Assembly: GCA_030425785.1 (NCBI GenBank)
Contig: JAUHYJ010000004.1
Coordinates: forward strand, 1-22,133
Length of the DNA: 22,133 nucleotides
Direction: 5' to 3'
DNA from: Acidimicrobiia bacterium
Lineage (GTDB): Bacteria > Actinomycetota > Acidimicrobiia > Acidimicrobiales > Ilumatobacteraceae
The notes beneath the pieces were generated by a model. It was not told the origin of the DNA. It saw only the letters and a list, made by a program, of their open reading frames with translations, and did no database searches. This document shows, in pieces, positions 8,023-15,481 of this stretch (position 1 is its first letter; each line of letters begins with the position of its first letter). The translations under genes were made by a program, and so were the position numbers.

Positions 8023-8790
8023 CTACGGCGCGGCGAGCCAGGTGCCCGGCTGGGCGAGGGCGGCGGGGTCGAACCCAAAGATCGACGTGCAAGCGTGAGA
8101 GAGGTCGTCCACCCCCGGGAAGCGGGCCACGGCAGCAGCCGATTCGAGGTCGGCTCCGTCGACGAGCGACTCGATGGCGGTGACGATGCGGAGCCAGCGC
8201 ACGTAGCCGCCGAGCGGAACGCCGAGGCCACCGGTCATCGTCTCGGTCATGCGCGCGACCGAGAGGCCGGTGTCATCAGCCAAGCGGGCGAGATCGATCT
8301 CGTGGAGGTCGATGCCGTCGGGCATCCCGAGGAGTGCTGCGTTCAGTGCGCGGTGACGCCAGGGCTGTCGGTGATCGGCGTCAGCAATCCCCAGGTGTTC
8401 GAGTGTTCGACGTACCGCTTCGTCGGCGTGGGACCAGTTCGTCATGCGAAGCGCGCCCAGCACGTGCCTGACCGGGTCCACGGCGTCCAGCGAGCTGACG
8501 TCGCGGATCTCGGTCGCTGTGAGCTGTTTGCCCACGCTCGATTCCGGCGACACGTACACGACCAGGGCCTGGTCGTGTGGGTCGACGACCGCATGTGGCA
8601 CGTCGGGCGGGACGACCACGATCGGACCGCGGCGGACGTCATGACCGACCGCGACACATGGTGCGCCGCCGTGCACGACGATCTGCGCCGCACAGTGCGA
8701 ATGCAGTTCGCTCGGCCCGATCGGCCCACTGACGAGTAGCCACCACGGCCCCGCTGCGAGGCGGTGTCCGACCACGGGTGAGTCGGACAT
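8023..8790 (-). CDS. AraC-family transcriptional regulator with cupin-like sensor domain
   Basis: 255 residues. The N-terminal half looks like a cupin-type sensor barrel (HSHCAAQIVVHGG at about 30-42, then PPDVPHAV), with His residues that may bind metal or a small ligand. The C-terminal 85 residues read as the paired helix-turn-helix of AraC proteins (LARLADDTGLSVARMTETM, then the second HTH ending SHACTSIFGFDP). It lies 61 bases after the propeller-like lipoprotein gene in the same direction, so the two probably share a transcript. It converges with the methyltransferase-like gene. The start at 8790 gives a family-like length; a GTG at 8793 is the alternative. Confidence 0.8.
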   Translation of the reverse strand: MSDSPVVGHRLAAGPWWLLVSGPIGPSELHSHCAAQIVVHGGAPCVAVGHDVRRGPIVVVPPDVPHAVVDPHDQALVVYVSPESSVGKQLTATEIRDVSSLDAVDPVRHVLGALRMTNWSHADEAVRRTLEHLGIADADHRQPWRHRALNAALLGMPDGIDLHEIDLARLADDTGLSVARMTETMTGGLGVPLGGYVRWLRIVTAIESLVDGADLESAAAVARFPGVDDLSHACTSIFGFDPAALAQPGTWLAAP

Positions 8791-8851
8791 CACGCGGGCG
8801 CCGCCGTACGGCGCAGACGTCGGACGGGTCGTGCCTTCACGGGAACCTGGC

Positions 8852-9739
8852 TCAGTCGTCGGACCGCACGAGCGGGGTCCACGAGTCGTTCTCCTGTCGG
8901 TAGATCTGACCATCGTGGGTCGCAGCCCAGACGCCGTCATCACTGACGAGGAGGGTGTCGACCTCTCCCGGCGCAGTGCCAGCTCGCGCGAACCGGGCTG
9001 ATGGGCTCGACGCCGCCCACAACTCGCCGTCCGCGGTTGAGCCGAGCACGCCCTGGTCGGTCCATTCGATCTCGACGATGGGCGGTGCCCCATCCTCGAT
9101 CTCCCACGTCTGCCCGACGTCATCACTGACGGCGACATCGCCGTCGTAGGAGGTGGCGACCACCACGGCCACGTCGTCGGGCGACACTGCGAGATCGTTG
9201 ATGTCGAACTGGATCGAGCCGACCGGCTGGCCGTCGCCGTCGGCGTCGAAGCGCCAGATGGTTCCGGTGGAGTCGCCGGCCAGGAGCCCGTCCTTGGTCG
9301 GGCTGAGGGCGTGGAAGTCGGCTTCACCGAGCAAGCCGATGATCTCCCAGGTCTCGCCCTCGTCCGAGCTGCGGGCCAAGCCGAGGAACGATGGCGCACC
9401 GTCGACGCGGTACTGCTCGAGGCGGAGGTCCGGGTGGCCGCTGGCAACGATGTCGCCGCCGGGATCGCGGGTCATCGCCATCAGGTCGTGCACCTCGTCG
9501 CCGACACGGCGGTAGGACCCGTCGTCGAGTCGCACCAGGCCGCGATGCGTCGCAACGAGGATCGTGTCCTCGTCGATGATCAGATCGTGAACATGCCCAA
9601 TCTCCGAGGGCGGGACAGCACTCCCACCTTCCCCTGAGCAGGCGGCGACCCCGACCGTCAGCACGATGGCCGCCAACGCCCTGCCGTGCATGGTGCGAGC
9701 AGATGTGGCGGCTTCCGGTCGCGATCTGACGATGTTCAT
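8852..9739 (-). CDS. Beta-propeller-like (BNR/F510_1955-type) lipoprotein
   Basis: 295 residues with a lipoprotein signal (VGVAAC, Cys about 34). The body is built of repeated short beta units: HVHDL-x-D-x4-VATHRGL, SSDEGETWEI, SDDVGQTWEI, SDDGVWAATHDGQIY. The SxDxGxTW pattern is the BNR (Asp-box) repeat of six- or seven-bladed propellers. Similar secreted proteins are often named sialidase-like or F510_1955-family, but no glycosidase residues are evident and the substrate is unknown. The ATG at 9739 has an AAGGAG ribosome site (9744-9749) four bases upstream, one of the few clear ones here. Operator site D lies about 45 bases upstream. Confidence 0.8.
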   Translation of the reverse strand: MNIVRSRPEAATSARTMHGRALAAIVLTVGVAACSGEGGSAVPPSEIGHVHDLIIDEDTILVATHRGLVRLDDGSYRRVGDEVHDLMAMTRDPGGDIVASGHPDLRLEQYRVDGAPSFLGLARSSDEGETWEIIGLLGEADFHALSPTKDGLLAGDSTGTIWRFDADGDGQPVGSIQFDINDLAVSPDDVAVVVATSYDGDVAVSDDVGQTWEIEDGAPPIVEIEWTDQGVLGSTADGELWAASSPSARFARAGTAPGEVDTLLVSDDGVWAATHDGQIYRQENDSWTPLVRSDD

Positions 9740-9784
9740 GGATCTCCTTGACGTCGAGTCAGCGTCAACCGGACGATACCCAGA

Positions 9785-9803
9785 CAACGACACATTGTCG
9801 TAG
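9785..9803. promoter_or_regulatory. Candidate BlaI-type operator (site D)
   Basis: CAACGACA, spacer CAT, TGTCGTAG. Seven of eight arm positions are complementary, with a perfect six-base core (9787-9792 and 9796-9801). It lies in the divergent region between the propeller-like lipoprotein and the M23 peptidase, nearer the lipoprotein. Confidence 0.6.
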
Positions 9804-9862
9804 ATCGTTCACCGCGCGATCATCGCGTTGGCGCCGCGCTCGGAGTTTCTGTCATGAGTCTG

Positions 9863-9887
9863 TAATATCTACGACATGTTGTCGGAG
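9863..9887. promoter_or_regulatory. Candidate -10 box and BlaI-type operator (site E) for the M23 gene
   Basis: TAATAT (9863-9868) is a good -10 element whose expected transcription start coincides with the ATG at 9876, so the transcript could be leaderless. The dyad CTACGACA, spacer TGT, TGTCGGAG spans 9869-9887 with seven of eight arm positions complementary. The ATG at 9876 lies inside it, and the next in-frame ATG (9888) directly follows it. Confidence 0.55.
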
Positions 9888-11093
9888 ATGCGTCGGGCGA
9901 GGTCGATCGCGCTCGCACTCACGGTTCTCATCGCCTCGACGGCCGGACCTGCGGCCCCCGCAAGCGCCGAACACGAAGGTGAAGCCGCAGAGCGGGCGGC
10001 ACGCGAGATCCTCGACGCCCGGGACCGGGCGAACGAGGCAGCGCAGGCGATGTTCGACGCGGAGTCCCGCCTCGACAGCCTGACGATCGAGCTCGCGAAG
10101 GCCGAAAGCGACCTCGCTGCGCTCGAGGCCGAGGTCGGCGAGCTCCGCCAAGGCCTCGCCGACCGCGCCGTGCAGCAGTTCGTCGGTGCCGGCCGGGACC
10201 CGCTGATGCTGTTCCAGGACATCGGGCGCGGCAACGAGTCGGCCGCGGCGCAGGTGTACGCGAGTGCCGCCAACGGCTCACAGCTCGTGCAAGCCGACGA
10301 CTACGACCAGGCGATCGACGAGCTCGACGACGCCCGGCGTGCACTGGAGCAACGACGAGCCGAGACCGCCGACGCGCAGGAATCGTGGGCAGCCCTCAAG
10401 GCGGATGCCGAGCAACAGGTTCTCGACCTCCAGCGCATCGAGCAGGAGCGGCTCGCCGACGCCCAAGTCCAACACGAGCTCGAGCGGCAGCGTCAAGCGC
10501 GCGCCGAACAAGAACGCCGCGAGCGCGAGCAGGAGGCAGAGCGCCAAGCAGCGGCAAGTGCTGCCGCCCGGGCGGCCGCGTCGAGTGGAGGAGCGTCGAG
10601 TTCGGGCGGGAACTCCAGTGGTGGTGGCGGCCAGGGCGGTGGCTCGTCGTCGGGTGGATCGCAGCCGCCCGTTGCACCGCCGGCACCGACGCCGCCTTCC
10701 AACGCGGGGAGCGGCATGGTGTGCCCGGTCGCCGGGCCCCGATCCTTCGCCGACACGTGGGGCGCGCCCCGGTCCGGGGGACGCAGCCACGAGGGCGTGG
10801 ACATGATGGCGCCGGGCGGCACCCCGCTCGTCGCCGTGGAGTCCGGCTCGGCGACGTTCAAGACGAACCGACTCGGTGGCAACGCCGTTTGGATCACCGG
10901 TGTTTCCGGCACCAAGTACTACTACGCCCACCTGAGCGCCTGGGAAGGGTCCAGCCGGTCGGTCTCGCAGGGCGAGGTGATCGGCTACGTGGGGGCCACT
11001 GGCAACACGAGCGTGAACCACCTCCACTTCGAGGTCCACCCGGGTGGCGGACGGGCCGTGAACCCCTACCCGTACGTGCGTGCCGTGTGCTGA
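9876..11093 (+). CDS. Secreted coiled-coil M23 metallopeptidase (EnvC/NlpD/RipA-like)
   Basis: 405 residues. A signal peptide ends near APASA (about residue 29). Residues about 30-235 form a long, Glu/Arg/Gln-rich coiled coil; a Gly/Ser/Pro linker follows (about 236-280). The C-terminal M23 domain has the zinc site His305 and Asp309 (HEGVD) and the HLH motif (His382, His384). Such proteins cut peptide cross-links in peptidoglycan or activate amidases. The ATG at 9876 is supported by the -10 box spacing; ATG 9888 is equally possible and would begin right after operator site E. It precedes the second L,D-transpeptidase in the same direction, linked by a separate operator. Confidence 0.88.
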   Translation: MLSEMRRARSIALALTVLIASTAGPAAPASAEHEGEAAERAAREILDARDRANEAAQAMFDAESRLDSLTIELAKAESDLAALEAEVGELRQGLADRAVQQFVGAGRDPLMLFQDIGRGNESAAAQVYASAANGSQLVQADDYDQAIDELDDARRALEQRRAETADAQESWAALKADAEQQVLDLQRIEQERLADAQVQHELERQRQARAEQERREREQEAERQAAASAAARAAASSGGASSSGGNSSGGGGQGGGSSSGGSQPPVAPPAPTPPSNAGSGMVCPVAGPRSFADTWGAPRSGGRSHEGVDMMAPGGTPLVAVESGSATFKTNRLGGNAVWITGVSGTKYYYAHLSAWEGSSRSVSQGEVIGYVGATGNTSVNHLHFEVHPGGGRAVNPYPYVRAVC

Positions 11094-11129
11094 CCCGAGG
11101 TTCGTGGAATGCGCCGACGCGATGTCGGG

Positions 11130-11152
11130 TTGACAACTACGTCCTGTAGTTT
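11130..11152. promoter_or_regulatory. TTGACA -35 box with candidate BlaI-type operator (site F)
   Basis: TTGACA (11130-11135) is a perfect -35 hexamer. The dyad CAACTACG, spacer TCC, TGTAGTTT follows at 11134-11152; its AACTAC/GTAGTT arms (11135-11140 and 11146-11151) are perfectly complementary. It lies about 30 bases upstream of the second L,D-transpeptidase. No convincing -10 box was seen at 17 bases. Confidence 0.55.
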
Positions 11153-11184
11153 GGAGACACGAGCGCAGCGCGTCGCCGCCTTGA

Positions 11185-12327
11185 ATGATGAATCGAACAC
11201 GACGACACCACTCGCACGAACCCGACATGCAAGCCGTCTACACCAGGCGGCGATTCCTCGTTGCCAGTGCCATTGCGGCCGTCCCGGTCGGCGCTTGGTG
11301 GGGCCTCGGTCGATCGGAAGGGCCGGGTGAAGCCGAGGGGCGGCCCGCCACAGAGCCCCAACGCACGGCACCCTCGTCGACCACTCCCTCCACGGTTCCG
11401 GGCACGACCGCGGCTCCGGTTACCACGCCGGCCTCGACGGTTCCGCCGCTCACGCACGATCTCGTCGAAGGAATGGTCGACCCGAAGGTCGGCCTCATGC
11501 AGCAGCGCCTCGCCGACCTGGCATTCGACCCGGGTCCCGTCGACGACTACTACGGATCGGCGACCATCCGCTCGGTGTGGGCGTTCAAGAAGCTCGTCCT
11601 GCGGATCCCGCGCGAAGACGCCGACGGAACCGTCACACCCGACGTGTGGGAGCGGATGTTCGCCCCGGTCGACATCGCACCCCGACGAACCCCTGGCGGT
11701 CGCCACCTCGAGGTCTACCTTCCCGAACAGGTCGCGGTCCTGTTCGTCGACGGAGCGCCGCGGGTCGTGTCGCACGTTTCCAGCGGTGAAGGCATCGAGT
11801 GGTGCGACGAGGTCACCATCGACCTCGACGACGGCACGACCGAGACCAAGGGCATCTGCGGCCTCTCGGTCACCCCGGGGGGCGTCTACCACTTCGAACG
11901 CAAGGTCGAAGGCTGGCGCAACGCCAAGCTCGGCCGGCTCTACAAGCCCGTGTACTTCAACTACGGCATCGCGATCCACGGCGCGTCCAACGTCCCCAAC
12001 TACCCGGCATCGCGCGGCTGTGTGCGCTTCCCGATGCACATCGCCGACTACATCCAAGACCTCGTCGAGATCGGCGACACCGTCTACGTCTTCGATGGCG
12101 TCGAGGAACCCGAGCACTACGGCGCCCAACCGATGATCTTCGACTGGCCGGACCCCGACTACACGACCACGACCACCTCGACGACGACCACGTCGACGAC
12201 GACGTCGACCACCGTCCCGCAGCCGGTCACGACCACGACCCACCCGCACCCGTCGACCACGACGTCGACGACCTCCACCAGTGCCCCGCCGACGACACCA
12301 CCGACGACATCACCGCCTTCCGACTAG
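11185..12327 (+). CDS. Tat-exported L,D-transpeptidase with C-terminal Thr-rich tail
   Basis: 380 residues. A twin-arginine signal (TRRRFLVASAIAAVP, about residues 20-34) suggests Tat export. A peptidoglycan-binding_1-like domain lies at about 92-150 (KVGLMQQRLADLAFDPGPVDDYYG-like helix pair), and the YkuD domain spans about 170-312 with His265 (IHG) and Cys279 (SRGC). The last 50 residues are a TTST/Pro tail, probably wall-spanning; in the first L,D-transpeptidase the same kind of linker is at the N-terminus. ATG 11185 is chosen; ATGs at 11188 and 11227 are in frame and none has a good ribosome site. Site F lies upstream. A ferric-reductase-like gene follows after 131 bases in the same direction. 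Confidence 0.87.
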   Translation: MMNRTRRHHSHEPDMQAVYTRRRFLVASAIAAVPVGAWWGLGRSEGPGEAEGRPATEPQRTAPSSTTPSTVPGTTAAPVTTPASTVPPLTHDLVEGMVDPKVGLMQQRLADLAFDPGPVDDYYGSATIRSVWAFKKLVLRIPREDADGTVTPDVWERMFAPVDIAPRRTPGGRHLEVYLPEQVAVLFVDGAPRVVSHVSSGEGIEWCDEVTIDLDDGTTETKGICGLSVTPGGVYHFERKVEGWRNAKLGRLYKPVYFNYGIAIHGASNVPNYPASRGCVRFPMHIADYIQDLVEIGDTVYVFDGVEEPEHYGAQPMIFDWPDPDYTTTTTSTTTTSTTTSTTVPQPVTTTTHPHPSTTTSTTSTSAPPTTPPTTSPPSD

Positions 12328-12458
12328 CCAGTGCGCACCGTCCCAGCCTGATCGTCGACACCACCACGTGAGCCAGGACCCATCCAGCGCCGGCCCAACG
12401 GCCCGGGCACGCGTGTCATCGATCGCGATCCCGCACGGGCCACGACCGTGAGGATTCG

Positions 12459-13232
12459 GTGATCGGACGGACTGACCTGCACCACGACAGCCCGCGAGAA
12501 CTCGGAGTTCGGACGCCCGCTGGTCATGGATCGAGTGCTGCCCGAGGATGGGCGATGGCCTTTGGTGTCGGAGTGATCGTCGCCGCAACCATCTTCGTCG
12601 TGACCGGTGCCTCGCCCGAGCTGTGGGTCGATCGTTCAGCGCCCAAGGCGGCCAGCACCCGCTGGCGCCTCGGCGTCAGCCTCGCCGACACGGCATGGCT
12701 GCTGCTCGGCACGTCGCTCGTGATCGGTCCGATACGCGTCCTTCGAGGAGGACGACCGGCGCGACACCTTCCGGCTCGGCGGCGGATCTCCGTCGTCGCA
12801 GCCATCTTCGCCGCCGCCCACCTTGTGGTGGGTCTGTCGGTCCACGGCGACCTGAGCAGACCCTGGCGATCGTTCTTCAGCGAGGTTCCGTCGACCGGCC
12901 TCCCCATCCCCATCCGGTTCTCGTTCCTCGTGTTGGCCAACTGGATCGGTGTCGCCACGATGGTCGGGCTCGCACTTCTTGCGGCGATCTCGAACTCGGC
13001 ATCGATCCGCCGGCTGGGGGCACGGCGCTGGAAGTGGGCACAGCGGTGCGCCTACCCGATCTTCCTGCTCGTCGCCGTCCACGCCGTGCTCTACCAGCGA
13101 GTCGAACAGCGATGGCTACCCCACCAGGTCGCCGTGCTCGTCGCTCTGGCGGTAGTGGTCTTCCTCCAGGTCACCGCAGCGATCGTGGTGCGACGGCGGA
13201 CGTCACCGGCACCACTCGTCGGCCGCAGTTGA
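12459..13232 (+). CDS. Ferric-reductase-like (MsrQ-type) heme membrane protein
   Basis: 257 residues with six predicted membrane segments. The pattern LG-x-S-LADTAWLLLG, GPIRVLRGGRPARHLPARRRISV, AAHLVVGLSVHG and VAVHAVLYQ follows the ferric reductase transmembrane domain; His residues in the third and fifth segments are the likely heme ligands. There are no attached FAD or NAD domains, as in MsrQ. The GTG start at 12459 follows GAGG by about six bases. Membrane heme proteins of this kind feed electrons to periplasmic oxidoreductases; no MsrP partner is seen here, so the acceptor is unknown. It may be co-transcribed with the second L,D-transpeptidase. It converges with blaR. Confidence 0.75.
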   Translation: MIGRTDLHHDSPRELGVRTPAGHGSSAARGWAMAFGVGVIVAATIFVVTGASPELWVDRSAPKAASTRWRLGVSLADTAWLLLGTSLVIGPIRVLRGGRPARHLPARRRISVVAAIFAAAHLVVGLSVHGDLSRPWRSFFSEVPSTGLPIPIRFSFLVLANWIGVATMVGLALLAAISNSASIRRLGARRWKWAQRCAYPIFLLVAVHAVLYQRVEQRWLPHQVAVLVALAVVVFLQVTAAIVVRRRTSPAPLVGRS

Positions 13233-13274
13233 TCCCAGAGGGCGCCGCTGTCGTGCACGGCCAACCGGCGACGA

Positions 13275-14156
13275 TCACCCGGGGCAGAGCGTCACGAGCA
13301 GCGCCACCACATGGTGAGCTTGCACCGCGGCCGCCATCGCCACAGCGACGACGCCGAGCCCGATCGTCGACGTCCACAAGCCTTCGTGACGCAGCGGCTG
13401 CGGTCGCAGGAGGGCTTCGACTCGCGCCGCGACCCCGAGCCCGTTGAACGCGGCCACCGTTCGAGGCGCCTCCGACGGTCCGAGCGCGACTTTGGCGAGC
13501 GTGAGCGCGACTCGCTCGCGATCACCGCCCGTGGCTTGTACCGCCTCCTCGTCCGCCCACCGCTCGAGGGCGAACCGGAGCCGGCGCCGCAGCCACTCGA
13601 GCGGCGGCACGAGGCAGGCGGCCAGCTCGGCTGCAAGCAGTTGGCGGTCATGTCGGTGACGCGCATGGCCGCGCTCGTGTGCCAAGACCACCTCGAGCTC
13701 TTGACCGTCGAGCGCGTCGACGAGCCCGGACGACACCGCGATCCGCCGCCCCGGCCCCGGCAGCGAGTACGCGAACCAGTCGTCGCTCGTCACCAAGGCT
13801 GGCGCCCCGATCTCGACGCAACGATGGCGCCGCCACGCGCGGATCGACCGAATGATTCGGACGGTGCCGACCAGCAGCATGCCGGTCGCAAGTGCGCCGA
13901 GCCACGGATTGACCGACGCATGGAACCCGAGCACGGCGCGGCACCACTCGAGTCCGCCGCCGACCAGCGGCAGATGCACCAGAAAGCCGACAGCGAGCAC
14001 GACCAGCGTCGGCACGACGGCGACCGCTACCCCGAGGATGCCGCCGGTGAGCAGGGTGGCGGCCAACTGCGGCCGAACGCGGCGGTGCAATGCCGTCGCC
14101 CCTACTGCGACCGCCAACGCGGTGAGCAACGGCAACACCGTCGAGACGACCGTCAT
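13275..14156 (-). CDS. blaR: BlaR1/MecR1-like M56 membrane metallopeptidase
   Basis: 293 residues. Three membrane segments occupy the first 110 residues, followed by a zinc-peptidase domain with HERGH (His160, Glu161, His164) and the downstream ERWADEEA motif that supplies the third zinc ligand; one more hydrophobic segment closes the protein. There is no penicillin-sensor domain after it, unlike staphylococcal BlaR1, so the signal it senses need not be a beta-lactam. Its ATG overlaps the stop of blaI by four bases (ATGA), the standard coupled blaI-blaR order. The peptidase is expected to inactivate BlaI by cleavage. Copper or envelope damage as the signal is inference from the neighbours. 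Confidence 0.9.
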   Translation of the reverse strand: MTVVSTVLPLLTALAVAVGATALHRRVRPQLAATLLTGGILGVAVAVVPTLVVLAVGFLVHLPLVGGGLEWCRAVLGFHASVNPWLGALATGMLLVGTVRIIRSIRAWRRHRCVEIGAPALVTSDDWFAYSLPGPGRRIAVSSGLVDALDGQELEVVLAHERGHARHRHDRQLLAAELAACLVPPLEWLRRRLRFALERWADEEAVQATGGDRERVALTLAKVALGPSEAPRTVAAFNGLGVAARVEALLRPQPLRHEGLWTSTIGLGVVAVAMAAAVQAHHVVALLVTLCPG

Positions 14157-14506
14157 TCCGTCCCTCCGAGCAAGCGTCGGAGCGCTGCTCGATCGCGTCG
14201 GGACAAGCCGCCGATGAATCCGCCGAGGGCCCCTTCTCGGTCGGTCGTCGACGCCAACACGGCATTCATCTGAACACCGGCGAGCTCCGACTCCGAAACG
14301 GCCGCGGTGTAGGCGAACGCTCGGCCGCGCTGCTCGCGTAGCGCCCGACCCTTCTCGTGCAGACGCCCGAGCACCGTCATCACCGTCGTATACGCCAGGT
14401 CGACGTCGAGGCGCTCGAGAACCTCGCCAGGCGTCAGGGGCTCGTCGGAGCGCCATAGCACTTCCATGATGTCGCGCTCCAGCGCACCATCGGGTCGACG
14501 ACTCAT
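14153..14506 (-). CDS. blaI: BlaI/MecI/CopY-family repressor
   Basis: 117 residues. The N-terminal winged helix reads LERDIMEVLWRSDEPLTPGE, then DLAYTTVMTVLGRLHEKG, the recognition-helix region of this family, and a C-terminal dimerisation helix bundle. Such repressors bind TACA/TGTA-type dyads as dimers. A GAGGAGGT ribosome site lies three bases before the ATG. It sits between lgt (27-base gap) and blaR (four-base overlap), so the three form one minus-strand operon. It has no promoter dyad of its own; the dyad ahead of lgt (15416-15434) would give autoregulation. No CopY-type Cys-rich C-terminal copper motif is present, so copper would have to act through BlaR or indirectly. Confidence 0.92.
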   Translation of the reverse strand: MSRRPDGALERDIMEVLWRSDEPLTPGEVLERLDVDLAYTTVMTVLGRLHEKGRALREQRGRAFAYTAAVSESELAGVQMNAVLASTTDREGALGGFIGGLSRRDRAALRRLLGGTE

Positions 14507-14533
14507 TGCACCTCCTCGATCACGGGCGCCATC

Positions 14534-15400
14534 CTACGAGACCTCGCTTTGCTCCGCCCCGACGACGGCATCATCGTCCTCCTGCATCACCTCTTCCGCT
14601 GTGGAAGCAGCCCGAAGTCGGTCGGCGAGGAGGAACGTGACGACGCCGACCAGCACGGCGATCGACAGCCATTGGTTCCAGCGCAGACCGGCCACCTCCG
14701 GCGCTGGATCGATCCGGACTCCTTCGATCCAGACCCGACCGAGAAAATAGCCGCCCAGGTAGAAGGCGAAGAGCCGCCCTGGCCGCAATGACGCACGACG
14801 ATCGATCAGCAGCAGAACGCCGCACAGCGAGAGATTCCACACCGACTCGTACAAGAACGTCGGATGGAACGTCGTTCCAGGGGCGTACCCGGCGGGCACG
14901 TGGGCGTCATCAATCTGCAGCGCCCACGGCAACGATGTCGGGCGACCGAACAGCTCCTGATTCCACCAGTTCCCCCAACGACCGATTGCCTGTGCGAGCG
15001 CAACCGCCGGTGCTGCGATATCGAGCATGACCCGAACGTCGATGCCGCGCCGGCGCGCGGCAAACAAGCCGACCACGACCCCACCGGCGAGACCACCGGG
15101 AATCCCGAGGCCGCCGCGCCACACGGCAGGGATCGCCCAGACATCTGTCGCGAAGCGATCCCAGTCGGTGACCACGTGGTACAGACGGGCTCCGACGAGC
15201 CCGCCGGCGACAGCCCACATCCCGACGGCGGCGATGTCGTCTTGTGACGCAACGTGCCGGGCTTCCGCCCGTCGACCGGCCAGCCACACGGCGGCGGCGA
15301 CGCCCAGACCAATCATGAGCCCATACGCGGTCACACGCAACGGACCGAGGTGGAGCGAGGACGACGACGGACTCGGGATCGAGGCAACGAGCACAAGCAT
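14534..15400 (-). CDS. lgt: Prolipoprotein diacylglyceryl transferase
   Basis: 288 residues with seven membrane segments and the canonical Lgt residues: the GARLYHV stretch, GGLGIPGGLAGG, the signature GRWGNWWNQELFGRPT, HPTFLYES and the C-terminal GRVWIEGVRID. The enzyme transfers a diacylglyceryl group to the lipobox cysteine of prolipoproteins. It is the first gene of lgt-blaI-blaR. Many neighbours carry lipoboxes (first L,D-transpeptidase, cupredoxin, propeller, DUF411, the lipoprotein at 20730), so induction of lgt with them would match supply to demand. This gene is unlikely to be the only housekeeping copy, but that cannot be seen here. Length and motifs fit a full-length enzyme. Confidence 0.95.
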   Translation of the reverse strand: MLVLVASIPSPSSSSLHLGPLRVTAYGLMIGLGVAAAVWLAGRRAEARHVASQDDIAAVGMWAVAGGLVGARLYHVVTDWDRFATDVWAIPAVWRGGLGIPGGLAGGVVVGLFAARRRGIDVRVMLDIAAPAVALAQAIGRWGNWWNQELFGRPTSLPWALQIDDAHVPAGYAPGTTFHPTFLYESVWNLSLCGVLLLIDRRASLRPGRLFAFYLGGYFLGRVWIEGVRIDPAPEVAGLRWNQWLSIAVLVGVVTFLLADRLRAASTAEEVMQEDDDAVVGAEQSEVS

Positions 15401-15415
15401 GAAACCTCGAGCGTA

Positions 15416-15434
15416 CTACTACGCTTTGTCGTCG
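15416..15434. promoter_or_regulatory. Candidate BlaI-type operator (site G), divergent lgt-blaI-blaR / multicopper oxidase
   Basis: CTACTACG, spacer CTT, TGTCGTCG. It is less symmetrical (five of eight arm positions), but both halves match the window consensus closely. It lies 15 bases from the lgt ATG and its last base is the first base of an in-frame GTG that could start the oxidase gene. One bound dimer could therefore repress both operons and close an autoregulatory loop. Confidence 0.5.
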
Positions 15435-15481
15435 TGACATCAGATCGTCCGACCGCAGCACCCCCGCTGCCGACTCGAGGT

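Noticed and set aside
8005..8040. GGCGCGCC-rich hairpin between convergent genes as a terminator
   Set aside because: Short self-complementary GC runs are common by chance here and there is no T tract or defined stem.
12160..12320. ACGACC/TCGACG-type DNA repeats
   Set aside because: They are codons of a Thr/Ser/Pro-rich wall tail, not a DNA repeat element.
13275..14506. Beta-lactamase resistance locus
   Set aside because: blaI-blaR is present but there is no beta-lactamase gene and BlaR lacks a penicillin-binding domain.
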